Assembly (NCBI GenBank): GCA_003255065.1
Contig: QAOA01000060.1
Coordinates: 322,601 to 386,600, forward strand
Source of the DNA: Cercis canadensis
Taxonomy: Eukaryota; Streptophyta; Magnoliopsida; Fabales; Fabaceae
Length of the DNA stretch: 64,000 nucleotides
Reading direction: 5' to 3'
The first letter of the stretch is position 1; every line of letters starts with the position of its first letter. Shown piece by piece: positions 45,823 through 57,261 of the stretch. A model generated the notes under the pieces. That model searched no databases. It saw only the letters and a list, made by a program, of their open reading frames with translations, and was not told where the DNA came from. The position numbers were made by a program, and so were the translations under genes.

Positions 45823-48512
45823 AAGGCAAAAATAAACAAAACTATAGCTTCAGAATGGAGGAGATTGAACTAGGAGAACGAACAAAGCATATGAGGTTTA
45901 ACTTGCTGAGGCTTCAAAACAAATTGGCCTATCAAGTACCATCTTAAGCTGAGGTGCTAATTTATACTCAAAGCATAGATAGCTAAGGAATAAATTCTCA
46001 AGCATAACGGTGACACGTGCCAAGTCCTGGTTGATTAGAAGTATCGTTGTCTCAAGGAAACAGTTAAACCCTTTTGAAGGTCCTCTTGGAGGTTAATGTT
46101 CGGTAGCAACTCTAGCAGAGTTTTTTTTTTCCTTGGTCTTCAGACTTCAAGGGCATTTTTCTGATCACCACTTTATTTTCTTTCTAAGTATTCAATGCTT
46201 TCGTGGTCCGGGATATCTCATACCTCCTCGCTCATCTTACACATGCTCACCATTATTTTCTCTTGTTTAATTGTACCCTGAACATCTTTCGGCTTTTGAG
46301 CTATGATGAGGCTCAAATTTTCTAGAGAACCGTGCTAAATGTACAAAAGTTCAACTTATTTTTTATTTTTTTTCATTGTTATATTCTCTATATTAAGCTA
46401 TCAAACAAAGAAACGAGCTTGTAGCACATAGGCTCACAATAACTCTAACATTAAGGTGGTAGCTTCAGTTATTACTTTGCACTGACTGAACTGAAGACTA
46501 ATTGCTTAATTAGCAGTCACTAATTATAGAACATGTGGCAAAGTGGAAGTTTCTCTCTCCACATAAGCTGCTTCAAGTGTCTCTAATGGTTGCTTACATA
46601 TAATGCTATAACATTATGAAGACACTAGATGCAGACAGTGATGAAAGCTTTAGATAATTAACAAGAATTTCAGCTTTAAACTTCATACTATGATAAAAAA
46701 AAATTAAAAAAAAAAGAAATAATATTATATATTAATAATACATTCCTTGTCATTTATCTTTTTTTTTTTTTGTTCCTTCTTGTTATAATAGGTTCCTTTT
46801 CAATAAATAGAAACATATATTTGCTAAGGTGACTATTTTGAATTGAAGCCACACATGTATACTATTAGCTTTGAGATAATGAGAAGAAGCCCTATGCATG
46901 CAGACCTATTTTCAAAGAAATGAACAACCATTCTAACTTTCGTGTTTCTAACATCATTTTGTCCAATTAAGTGACATCTTTCTTTGTGGGTTTTACCTGA
47001 GAAGAGGCCAACCGACATTTGTAGATTCTGAAGTATCAATATTATGTAAGATTTTGCATGTGTTCTTACAGCTATAAGTTAAAACTAGATCTGTAAATCA
47101 CAATGTTTGGCAGGGTAAGGTACAACAAAAGCTTAGCATCATAAGCGATAGTACAGAATCCCATTTTTATTAACACAAAAAGATCATGAATATATGAGCT
47201 GTATAAGACATAAAAAACAATTAACTTCTTAATGCACCACAACCACCTTTCTAATTTGGGTTACACAAAATTTTATATTTTCATAATTAAGTAACTAACT
47301 CACTGATTATGTGTTTAGTTATTTCATCGTCGGGCCATCTACTTACTTCAAAACAATTCAGATTACATCATCTATTATGATACCCATTTATATTTGGTTG
47401 TTCTTTTATATGATCTTCCCACTCAAAAGTGCACACGTAGGCCAGAGAGAGAATGATCCTTTATTAATGAGGAACTTTACATATTGGTTAGACTCACTCA
47501 TTTATATATTAATATAATTGACACAATTTAAGTTTAATTTATCTATTTAAACTTTTATTTCACTAGGCTAAGTTATATCAATTAGGCTCTCGTGTCAATA
47601 TTATAAATTTAACTAATGTATAAATAGCATCATTCTTAATTACTAATTGGCGAATGTGGGGCTTGAGAGGAATAAGAAATAGGAGCATCAATTGGGTGAA
47701 TGAGGTTTCGTTGTTAAAGCAATATCCATCTCGTGACTCTTTCTTGTTGTTTAGCTCCTCGTGGCCATGGAAGTAGGGAGCGTATATTAGGTGCGCGACA
47801 ACAGAATTAACCCATTCACGGGCGGAATCAAACTCCTCTTTGATTAAATGCAAAAAATAAATGAAAAACAGAGAGACATAGTCACACACACATAATAGAG
47901 ATAGAGACAGAAAAAGAAAATTGAAGCAACCTCCCCATTTTACGTAACCATTCAAAATAAAAGAAAAATGATAAAAGCAATTAATGAGCTAGACTTTAGT
48001 TTTTTGTGACTTCACCTTATGAGCTATCTAGCCTCTCAGGAAGTTTCTGTAACCATGCAAAAGCGATGAACCTTAACGTACAGTTTGCAACTTTATGAAT
48101 AAGCAAATTATGGTGCAAAGAGAGTGAGTTGCTTTGTACAACATAGCTCTGAAGAGGCTTTTATAGAGTGTTAGATTTTAGACGAAGAATATGAAATTAT
48201 TGTGTGTGCATGCATTTGTGTAATTGTGTTTGTCTTAATCCGTCACGTGTTTACTCTCACGGGTGGGAGAGAGTTCCAAAAGGACAGAAACCAGTTTGAG
48301 ACTAAGAGATTCTGGAGTGCACTTTTTTGTGCCTGAACACAAATGGTGATGACAGTGTTTGTGGCTCTCATCTAGGACACGTGGGATACGCTCATAACAC
48401 GCGCCGCACGCTCCATTTTACTGGTTCCTTGCGTCAGGGTGGGCCCACCGTCCTTTACAATGGATTGGCCACTTCGTGGGACCTGACAAGTTTTGCATGA
48501 GAGAGAGAGAGA
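45731..48512. repeat. Direct duplication, copy 1 (polygalacturonase 5' end and promoter)
   Basis: This stretch recurs at 49027-51811 with a near-constant offset of 3296 to 3299-3300, few substitutions (agctctagcag/agctctggcag, cgctcat/ggctcat) and small indels in A/T runs. It includes the first 92 coding bases of the polygalacturonase, its TATA box and about 2.7 kb upstream, with a CACGTG at 48378-48383. It ends at a GA run touching the N gap. Two identical minus-strand ORFs (47578-47955 and 50877-51254) belong to the repeat; they resemble nothing I know. Confidence 0.95.
45961..45966 (-). promoter_or_regulatory. TATA box of polygalacturonase gene
   Basis: GAGTATAAATTAG on the minus strand lies about 140 bases upstream of the long-frame AUG and 217 upstream of the likely AUG. 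The same box recurs in the second promoter copy at 49257-49262. Confidence 0.55.
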
Positions 48513-49026
48513 NNNNNNNNNNNNNNNNNNNNNNNNNNNNNNNNNNNNNNNNNNNNNNNNNNNNNNNNNNNNNNNNNNNNNNNNNNNNNNNNNNNNNNNN
48601 NNNNNNNNNNNNNNNNNNNNNNNNNNNNNNNNNNNNNNNNNNNNNNNNNNNNNNNNNNNNNNNNNNNNNNNNNNNNNNNNNNNNNNNNNNNNNNNNNNNN
48701 NNNNNNNNNNNNNNNNNNNNNNNNNNNNNNNNNNNNNNNNNNNNNNNNNNNNNNNNNNNNNNNNNNNNNNNNNNNNNNNNNNNNNNNNNNNNNNNNNNNN
48801 NNNNNNNNNNNNNNNNNNNNNNNNNNNNNNNNNNNNNNNNNNNNNNNNNNNNNNNNNNNNNNNNNNNNNNNNNNNNNNNNNNNNNNNNNNNNNNNNNNNN
48901 NNNNNNNNNNNNNNNNNNNNNNNNNNNNNNNNNNNNNNNNNNNNNNNNNNNNNNNNNNNNNNNNNNNNNNNNNNNNNNNNNNNNNNNNNNNNNNNNNNNN
49001 NNNNNNNNNNNNNNNNNNNNNNNNNN
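48513..49026. other. Assembly gap (514 N)
   Basis: A run of N placed exactly between the two copies of the duplicated segment. The sequence and true size are unknown. Confidence 0.99.
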
Positions 49027-49118
49027 CGAAGGAGATCCATGAGGAGCGATGAATTTGGCACTGAACTAATTTCTGCGTAATGTGGAACCACTAAATGCTC
49101 CTGAGGCGGTCTCTGCAT
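49027..49118 (-). pseudogene. Second polygalacturonase start, cut by the gap
   Basis: Minus-strand frame from ATG 49118 with the same 30 codons as the intact gene ([20 protein letters not shown] through MDLL), then N. Either a second gene copy lies in the gap or, more likely, this is the other allele of the same gene placed in series. Confidence 0.7.
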
Positions 49119-51811
49119 AAGGCAAAAATAAACAAAACTATAGCTTCAGAATGGAGGAGATTGAACTAGGAGAACGAACAAAGCATATGAGGTTTAACTT
49201 GCTGAGGCTTCAAAACAAATTGGCCTATCAAGTACCATCTTAAGCTGAGGTGCTAATTTATACTCAAAGCATAGATAGCTAAGGAATAAATTCTCAAGCA
49301 TAACGGTGACACGTGCCAAGTCCTGGTTGATTAGAAGTATCGTTGTCTCAAGGAAACAGTTAAACCCTTTTGAAGGTCCTCTTGGAGGTTAATGTTCGGT
49401 AGCAACTCTGGCAGAGTTTTTTTTTTCCTTGGTCTTCAGACTTCAAGGGCATTTTTCTGATCACCACCTTATTTTCTTTCTAAGTATTCAATGCTTTCGT
49501 GGTCCGGGATATCTCATACCTCCTCGCTCATCTTACACATGCTCACCATTATTTTCTCTTGTTTAATTGTACCCTGAACATCTTTCAGCTTTTGAGCTAT
49601 GATGAGGCTCAAATTTTCTAGAGAACCGTGCTAAATGTACAAAAGTTCAACTTATTTTTCTTTTTCTTTTCATTGTTATATTCTCTATATTAAGCTATCA
49701 AACAAAGAAACGAGCTTGTAGCACATAGGCTCACAATAACTCTAACATTAAGGTTGTAGCTTCAGTTATTACTTTGCACTGACTGAACTGAAGACTAATT
49801 GCTTAATTAGCAGTCACTAATTATAGAACATGTGGCAAAGTGGAAGTTTCTCTCTCCATATAAGCTGCTTCAAGTGTCTGTAATGGTTGCTTACAGATAA
49901 TGCTATAACATTATGAAGACACTAGATGCAGACAGTGATGAAAAGCTTTAGATAATTAACAAGAATTTCAGCTTTAAACTTCATACTATGATTAAAAAAA
50001 AATTAAAAAAAAAAGAAATAATATTATATATTAATAATACATTCCTTGTCATTTATCTTTTTTTTTTTTTGTTCCTTCTTGTTATAATAGGTTCCTTTTC
50101 AATAAATAGAAACATATATTTGCTAAGGTGACTATTTTGAATTGAAGCCACACATGTATACTATTAGCTTTGAGATAATGAGAAGAAGCCCTATGCATGC
50201 AGACCTATTTTCAAAGAAATGAACAACCATTCTAACTTTCGTGTTTCTAACATCATTTTGTCCAATTAAGTGACATCTTTCTTTGTGGGTTTTACCTGAG
50301 AAGAGGCCAACCGACATTTGTAGATTCTGAAGTATCAATATTATGTAAGATTTTGCATGTGTTCTTACAGCTATAAGTTAAAACTAGATCTGTAAATCAC
50401 AATGTTTGGCAGGGTAAGGTACAACAAAAGCTTAGCATCATAAGCGATAGTACAGAATCCCATTTTTATTAACACAAAAAGATCATGAATATATGAGCTG
50501 TATAAGACATAAAAAACAATTAACTTCTTAATGCACCACAACCACCTTTCTAATTTGGGTTACACAAAATTTTATATTTTCATAATTAAGTAACTAACTC
50601 ACTGATTATGTGTTTAGTTATTTCATCGTCGGGCCATCTACTTACTTCAAAACAATTCAGATTACATCATCTATTATGATACCCATTTATATTTGGTTGT
50701 TCTTTTATATGATCTTCCCACTCAAAAGTGCACACGTAGGCCAGAGAGAGAATGATCCTTTATTAATGAGGAACTTTACATATTGGTTAGACTCACTCAT
50801 TTATATATTAATATAATTGACACAATTTAAGTTTAATTTATCTATTTAAACTTTTATTTCACTAGGCTAAGTTATATCAATTAGGCTCTCGTGTCAATAT
50901 TATAAATTTAACTAATGTATAAATAGCATCATTCTTAATTACTAATTGGCGAATGTGGGGCTTGAGAGGAATAAGAAATAGAAGCATCAATTGGGTGAAT
51001 GAGGTTTCGTTGTTAAAGCAATATCCATCTCGTGACTCTTTCTTGTTGTTTAGCTCCTCGTGGCCATGGAAGTAGGGAGCGTATATTAGGTGCGCGACAA
51101 CAGAATTAACCCATTCACGGGCGGAATCAAACTCCTCTTTGATTAAATGCAAAAAATAAATGAAAAACAGAGAGACATAGTCACACACACATAATAGAGA
51201 TAGAGACAGAAAAAGAAAATTGAAGCAACCTCCCCATTTTACGTAACCATTCAAAATAAAAGAAAAATGATAAAAGCAATTAATGAGCTAGACTTTAGTT
51301 TTTTGTGACTTCACCTTATGAGCTATCTAGCCTCTCAGGAAGTTTCTGTAACCATGCAAAAGCGATGAACCTTAACGTACAGTTTGCAACTTTATGAATA
51401 AGCAAATTATGGTGCAAAGAGAGTGAGTTGCTTTGTACAACATAGCTCTGAAGAGGCTTTTATAGAGTGTTAGATTTTAGACGAAGAATATGAAATTATT
51501 GTGTGTGCATGCATTTGTGTAATTGTGTTTGTCTTAATCCGTCACGTGTTTACTCTCACGGGTGGGAGAGAGTTCCAAAAGGACAGAAACCAGTTTGAGA
51601 CTAGGAGATTCTGGAGTGCACTTTTTTGTGCCTGAACACAAATGGTGATGGCAGTGTTTGTGGCTCTCATCTAGGACACGTGGGATAGGCTCATAACACG
51701 CGCCGCACGCTCCATTTTACTGGTTCCTTGCGTCAGGGTGGGCCCACCGTCCTTTACAATGGATTGGCCACTCCGTGGGACCTGACAAGTTTTGCATGAG
51801 AGAGAGAGAGA
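49027..51811. repeat. Direct duplication, copy 2
   Basis: Second copy of 45731-48512. Unlike copy 1, it continues past the GA run (51799-51811) into unique sequence, so copy 2 is joined to the true distal flank. CACGTG lies at 51677-51682 and the TATA box at 49257-49262. Confidence 0.95.
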
Positions 51812-53012
51812 TCACTCTCTCTCCCTGCATCAAAGTTCCAACACAATATTTTCACATGCAGCACTTAGCCGAATTTGCCGAACCTGAAATCCAAAGGGTT
51901 CTCTGTGTTCATACGAAGGAGAAGAAGGGGAGAGGGGACACGTGTTAGGTGGGAATTCACGGGATGGCGTTTCTTCTTGTGTGTGTCACGGGCGATAGAA
52001 GGGGATTAAAGTTAATTGGATTATTAATTGTTTTGTTTTGGGGAATTAGTGGCTGTGCTTGAAAGAGAGTGACGGGGAAAGCATATGGAGATGAGGAATA
52101 AAACAGAGCATTTTGGTGTCGGTTTCAGTGATTGGGTTAATACTTAATAACCCAATTAAAAATTAATCTTGTTTGTTTTTGGCTTAATTATAGTTCTAAT
52201 TAAACCCAATAAGTGTGATTAAACACTACCATGTGTTCCTAGTTCACAAGCTTGTGTCTCTGTTCAAAAGCATGTTTAAGCATATGACATGAGGAATATT
52301 GACCATGTTTTAATTTTAACACGTAAGAATTTTATTTATTTAATTTGTATATGAGATTTGATTTTTTTTAATTCATTTCAGTTTAATAGGTAGGTAGCAA
52401 GAACAATTTTGTAAACATATTTTATATAGAATGAAACCTAGCTCTAGATCAGTTCATGCTTAATACAACTGTTTACAGTTTGAATGCGTTTTTCCATTTC
52501 TTTATTTGATGAGAAGATATTACAAAAACTATGGAGCTCTTATCATGTGTGCATATATTTTAAGTGTTATATTTTATGTTAACAGTTTGAATGCGTTTTT
52601 CCATTTCTTTATTTGATGAGAAGATATTACAAAAACTATGGAGCTTTTATCATGTGTGCATATATTTTAAGTGTTATATTTTTCTTTTTAGCTCTTCTCT
52701 AACCTATATATCAATATGGTTTCCATCATTTTAAATCTACCCTCATAACCAGACAAAAGAAGGCTTTCTCAAGCTCCAAAAATTTAACTAGTGATTATGC
52801 TTGATGTTTCCTTTCTTCATATATATATAAAAAAAAAGGTTTACTCCTACTTTTTTATAAAATTTGAGATCAACATGACGAAGGGGCTGAACTCAGCAAA
52901 ACTATGATACCATAACCACCAGGAAGACAATAGTACATTACCTTACCAAGTTGCCAAACAAATTTAGAATTATGCAATACATTGTGGCATGATTGCATCG
53001 TACGTTTTACTT
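51812..53012. other. Intergenic; local tandem duplication
   Basis: No gene recognised. GC-richer sequence to about 52120 is followed by AT-rich sequence. A 107-base direct repeat lies at 52475-52682. Confidence 0.5.
52475..52682. repeat. 107-base tandem duplication
   Basis: The unit starting acagtttgaatgcgttttt occurs at 52475 and again at 52582 with one clear difference (gagctctt/gagctttt). Near-identity suggests a recent event. Confidence 0.9.
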
Positions 53013-53013
53013 T

Positions 53014-53044
<31 letters not shown>

Positions 53045-53057
53045 NTTTTTTTTTTTT
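53013..53057. repeat. T tract with unresolved base
   Basis: A long T homopolymer interrupted by n at 53045. The length is uncertain. Confidence 0.9.
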
Positions 53058-53154
53058 GCATGAGTTACTGCATCGTTTTAATTACTTGCAAGAATTCTAA
53101 AAATCACTATCGGCATGGATTTCCTCTTCTGGACAATAACCTATCTTATAATCC

Positions 53155-53800
53155 TTTTTTTTATGTGAAATTAAGATTTCATTGCACATCCGCAAAAAGA
53201 GCATCACAAATAAAAGCCGGTGGATCATTGACCCAGCTAACAAAAACTAGAAACTTTTTCGAAAAGAAGTTAATCTGTGTGCAATCACGTTTGCACCCCT
53301 AGGGACCCATCAATTCAAACCTGGCACACTTCGTGAACATTCCCCTTTCACAAACCAATCTTCCTACCCATAGTCTTTGTTTGGCAGTGCAGAGGGAGGC
53401 CCCATATCTGTAGCCACAACTTAACCTCCTCAAGATTCAATGGGTCTGGCTCTCCATCTCTCACCCATCGTTGAAGAATCAGAAAGCTATTCTTGTATAT
53501 CCAAGGGCTGCCCTTCAAAACCCGTTTGAGATCAATGTCGTTTTCAAAAGAGAATTGAAAACGCTTCGGTGCAATTTCTACCACTCTGAAGCCCTTAGGA
53601 TTGCCCCAAATCCCTTGCAGTACAAATTGGAGAACCCCTGGTATCACTGCTTTGTCCGTCACCACCCTTCCCACCAAGCTCCTCAAACACGATTGCACCC
53701 CATCAACCACATCTGCCTCCTCAACCACCAGAATTTCGTCCTCTTCCGCCTCTGTAACTCGACCCTCAGCCATCTCCGACTAAATTTTAACATGGTTTTA
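53155..53800 (-). mobile_element. Internally deleted LINE (L1-type) remnant
   Basis: On the minus strand a 141-codon frame (53773-53348) begins MAEGRVTEAEEDEILVVEE. It holds most of a DUF4283 domain, the ORF1 N-terminal domain of plant L1 LINEs: SLVGRVVTDKAVIPGVLQ, FQFSFENDIDLKRVLKGSPW and VKLWLQIWGLPLHC. It stops soon after. At about 53230-53175 the minus strand reads SWVNDPPAFICDALFADVQ-stop, which resembles the end of the RNase H part of ORF2, followed by a short A run. So ORF1 start and ORF2 end are joined and everything between is lost. No target duplication was identified. Confidence 0.75.
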
Positions 53801-53829
53801 GTAATTACTTACATCAACAAATAAAAAAG

Positions 53830-56620
53830 AGTCCGTCAACAATAATGTTTTAAAAGAAAATCATATATTAAGTGTTTGTGAGTAACTAAACTATATATAT
53901 ATATATATCTTGTAACTTACACCCTTACTTTTTCTTCTTTCTTTTTTTGTTCATTACAACACAAAAGATGCTAAGTCATTCTCCTCTTATAAATTCAAGA
54001 CCACTTTCACTTCAACTCCTCACAAGTACATGTATCTATAATTTGTCTTTTCTAAGAATATCTGATAAATTGAAAAAAATACTCATATTTATAATCCAAC
54101 AAACCAGCAATAAACCATAAGAAATAAGAAAGGAAAACCCTCCATTGCTGAATTTTATTTTTGGGCCAACATAGAATTTTTTTGGTCTGGGCCAACATGG
54201 ATTTGATGAAATGGGATTACAAGACAGTGGCCATAGATTTTGGATCGTTAAGCAATTGGTATGGAGCCCAATAGTGACACCACCCAATGTGTAACATTCA
54301 CCGCATAGCAACGAGATGCTTCTCCTTTTAAGCACTCGGCATCAAACCCATTTCTAATGTGCCATTAGCAATGAGACTATGAGAGAATGAGATTTACACT
54401 TGAAATTTTAACTTGTATAATATAAAGAGTGCTTGTGTAATATAAAGAGTGGACATTTATCTATAAAGGAAAAAAAAGTATATAATGATTAAGTTTTTTT
54501 GTGTTTGGTTTGTACCCCTTTTGTTTTGTTTTTTTATTTTTTGTCAAAGATAAAATAATTATATTATAATGTATATTTACATATCTTTTTTACTAAACTC
54601 TCATATGAAAAAATACAAATAGATCCTAGGTCTTGAAAACCTCTTCAAATCTTAAAAGCTGGATGTATGACCACTTGAGCTATTGCTCAAGATCTTTGTA
54701 TTTATTAGTTAATACATATTAATTTATAATAGGAAAATGTTTTCAAAGATAGCTACTTAATTTTAAAATTTAAGAACATTTCTATATAGTATTATCATTT
54801 TTTACTATTCGATAAACAAAATTACATATTTTAGGGTCAAATTTGAGCCTAGAGCATTGCTTTAAGAATCTAAGAAAGGAGAAAAGCTAAAAAGGGATAG
54901 TGCATAGTTTAGGCTCAAATTTAGTTGATTCAATGCTTTGTTTTGTTTTTATTTAATTTTGTATCCAATATTGTAAAAAAATAAATTTTCTTTTAAATTA
55001 TTGTAAAAAGAACTTGATTATATTATTTATATATGATAATTGATAAGTTATTGATTTGTGGTGGCTTTTGAAGGTGAGAACAAGATTGCATAGTACACAT
55101 TATCCTTGTGCTTTGAATCACACAAACAACGTATGCTTATTGTTTACTATATTAGCTAAATTTTGTCATTCTAGAGTACGAATAAATGACAATTGCCGCT
55201 TGCCGGCATGGAATAAAAACAAATCTATCTCTCTCTTCTTTCCTTTTTTGCGACCATATAGATTGCTAGTTATATTATTAAAGGTAAGAATAAAACTATA
55301 TAGGATACAATGTCATTGTTTTTTGAATCACACTAAAGTCAGTATTAGTGATTCAAGGATGAATAAATGGTGATGGCCGGCAATGAATACAAAAAAAATA
55401 AAAATTGAGATATTATTTTACCAAAACAAAAACAAAAATGAAAATTAATGTTTTTTGTTTTTGTTCTGGCGATTCTATTATATTAAGGATGTATGTGATA
55501 TTTTATTGACGTAGCAATATGAGAACCGTTGATGTAAAAATTAATTAATCTTAATTGTGAAAAATAAATGGTCAAGATTAAATGCTTTCACATCAATAGT
55601 TTATTATGTTGTCACAGTCATGGAAGTATTACATACTTCCCTGGTATGTGAGATATCCCATTTTTATTTTGGTAATCAATTAATCTTAATCGTGAAAAAT
55701 AAATGGTCAAGATTAAATGCTTTCACATCAATAATTTGTTATGTTGTCACAGTCATGGAAGTATTACATACTTCCCTGGTATGTGAGAAATCCCATTTTT
55801 ATTTTGGTACATAAAAGTTTAAGACGAAGGAAGGATATCTCAATTTAAGACTAAGGTATGTCATAAACTTCAATAAAAGTTTATATTAGTATTTACATAT
55901 GGCCTACTATAGGAGGACTGTTAGAAGTAGAATTCAAACATAGACTTTACAAGCAAAGTGTTTCAATATTTATTAGCTGAATCAATACCGTAGGCAATAA
56001 AATCAATATTTTAATCAATAGTAAAAGGTAAAATTAGTTTGTGTCATTTTTATTAGTTCCAAAGATAACATGATTATTATAAAATTACACAAATAAAATT
56101 TATATCAAGGACCCCAGGTGATAAGTTTTCTATCCATTGATTTTTTGTCAATTATTTGATAAGACTTAGATAAATAATAATTACAAGTATTGCATTATCT
56201 AAAAGAAATTTAGTCAATTTTAATATGTGAGGGTGCACCTTGAAAATTGTTCGGAGAGAAACTTAATTTTGATACACAAAAATTAACTCAAAAATACATA
56301 TTAAAACAAAAAAAGAAATAACAAGTCTTCTCAGGGCCAAAAAAATAAATAACAAGACTCCCATGGTGATATACTGAAATGTAACTAACTTTTATCGATT
56401 ATTGGTGTACACAACTAGATCATAAAATAAAACGAAAGGAGAGAAGCTTCAATCGAATGCAGCAATAAATTACCATAATTTTAGATGCCATATTTGGTTT
56501 TAAAATAATTTATATAATGAATAGAAAAAAATTCTAAAATTTTAAAAATTAAAATAAAAGACTATGAAATGTTAAAAGCATAAAATACTGAAGCAAGTGT
56601 AGCTATAAAGTAAAAGATTA
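53830..56620. other. Intergenic, AT-rich, two duplicated stretches
   Basis: No gene that I can support. A 135-base tandem repeat lies at 55538-55808. A weaker, older direct repeat lies at about 55062-55380 (gaatcacac plus aataaatg and gccggca words in both halves). The rest is simple AT-rich sequence. Confidence 0.5.
55538..55808. repeat. 135-base tandem duplication
   Basis: The unit with gtgaaaaataaatggtcaag and catggaagtattacatactt is present twice (for example gtcaag at 55571 and 55706) with about four differences. Each unit contains ggaagtattacatacttcc, a perfect 19-base inverted repeat around a central base. Confidence 0.9.
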
Positions 56621-56629
56621 TGAGTAAAC

Positions 56630-56760
56630 CTACATTTTGATCCCTGAAAGATTAAGGTTCGGACAATTTGGTCCTCTAAAGATGCATAACTACAGTTTAG
56701 TCCCCGAAAGATTAGACATCTATATCATTTTGGTCCTCCGTTAGTATAGTCATATTTTAA
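56630..56760. repeat. Transposon-end-like remnant near VPS13 promoter
   Basis: Repeated words of the form ttgatccctgaaagatta, tttggtcctct, ttagtccccgaaagatta and ttggtcctccgtta are typical of terminal parts of plant DNA and LTR elements. No partner end was found. The class is unknown. Confidence 0.35.
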
Positions 56761-57100
56761 TTATTTTATATTTTTGATTTTACTTTTCAAGTTTTGGAAC
56801 TACGAGGAATAACTAAAGAGAAGAAGAACAAAATTACAAAAGGAAATCAAATAAAAAGATACAAAAGGAAATAATTAAAAATTACCACTTAAAGCGGACA
56901 GTATTCCTCTTTGTCCGTACCAGGTCCCTACTGCCGCTTTGTGGCATGTCACCACTCAACATAATACACTTGCGAATGACCGAGACCAATATAGCTGACA
57001 GAAGCACATTCTTGCTTACATTTCTCTCTTTTTACGCCATTTATGCAAACCGCCCGCTTCTCAGGATCTTCTCTCTATCGCAACATTTCGAGCTTCGATC

Positions 57101-57109
57101 AAACCCTAA
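57101..57109 (+). promoter_or_regulatory. Telobox in VPS13-gene leader (AAACCCTAA)
   Basis: A perfect plant telobox 150 bases before the start codon, in CT-rich leader sequence. Confidence 0.5.
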
Positions 57110-57261
57110 ATTGCGATCGAATTTTCAACTCCTTTCCTCTCTGTAAGCATCTTCTTCTCAGAATGGCGGTTTTTCAACCTCGATCATCCTTCATTTGTGG
57201 ATTGATCGGACCGTAAGTTTTTTCAGATTGTGGCAGTACTTGTTTGGTGCAGCTTTTCACC

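Noticed and set aside
47578..47955. 125-codon minus-strand ORF (also 50877-51254), in both copies of the duplicated segment
   Set aside because: It resembles no family that I know. The middle has coding-like composition, but the ends are low complexity and both copies are identical only because the whole segment is duplicated. Not enough support for a gene.
52870..53302. ORFs across the T tract at 53013-53057
   Set aside because: They are made of poly-Phe or poly-Lys from a homopolymer with an unresolved base.
54036..54335. 99-codon minus-strand ORF
   Set aside because: Odd composition, no domain, no splice context and no neighbour support. Likely chance.
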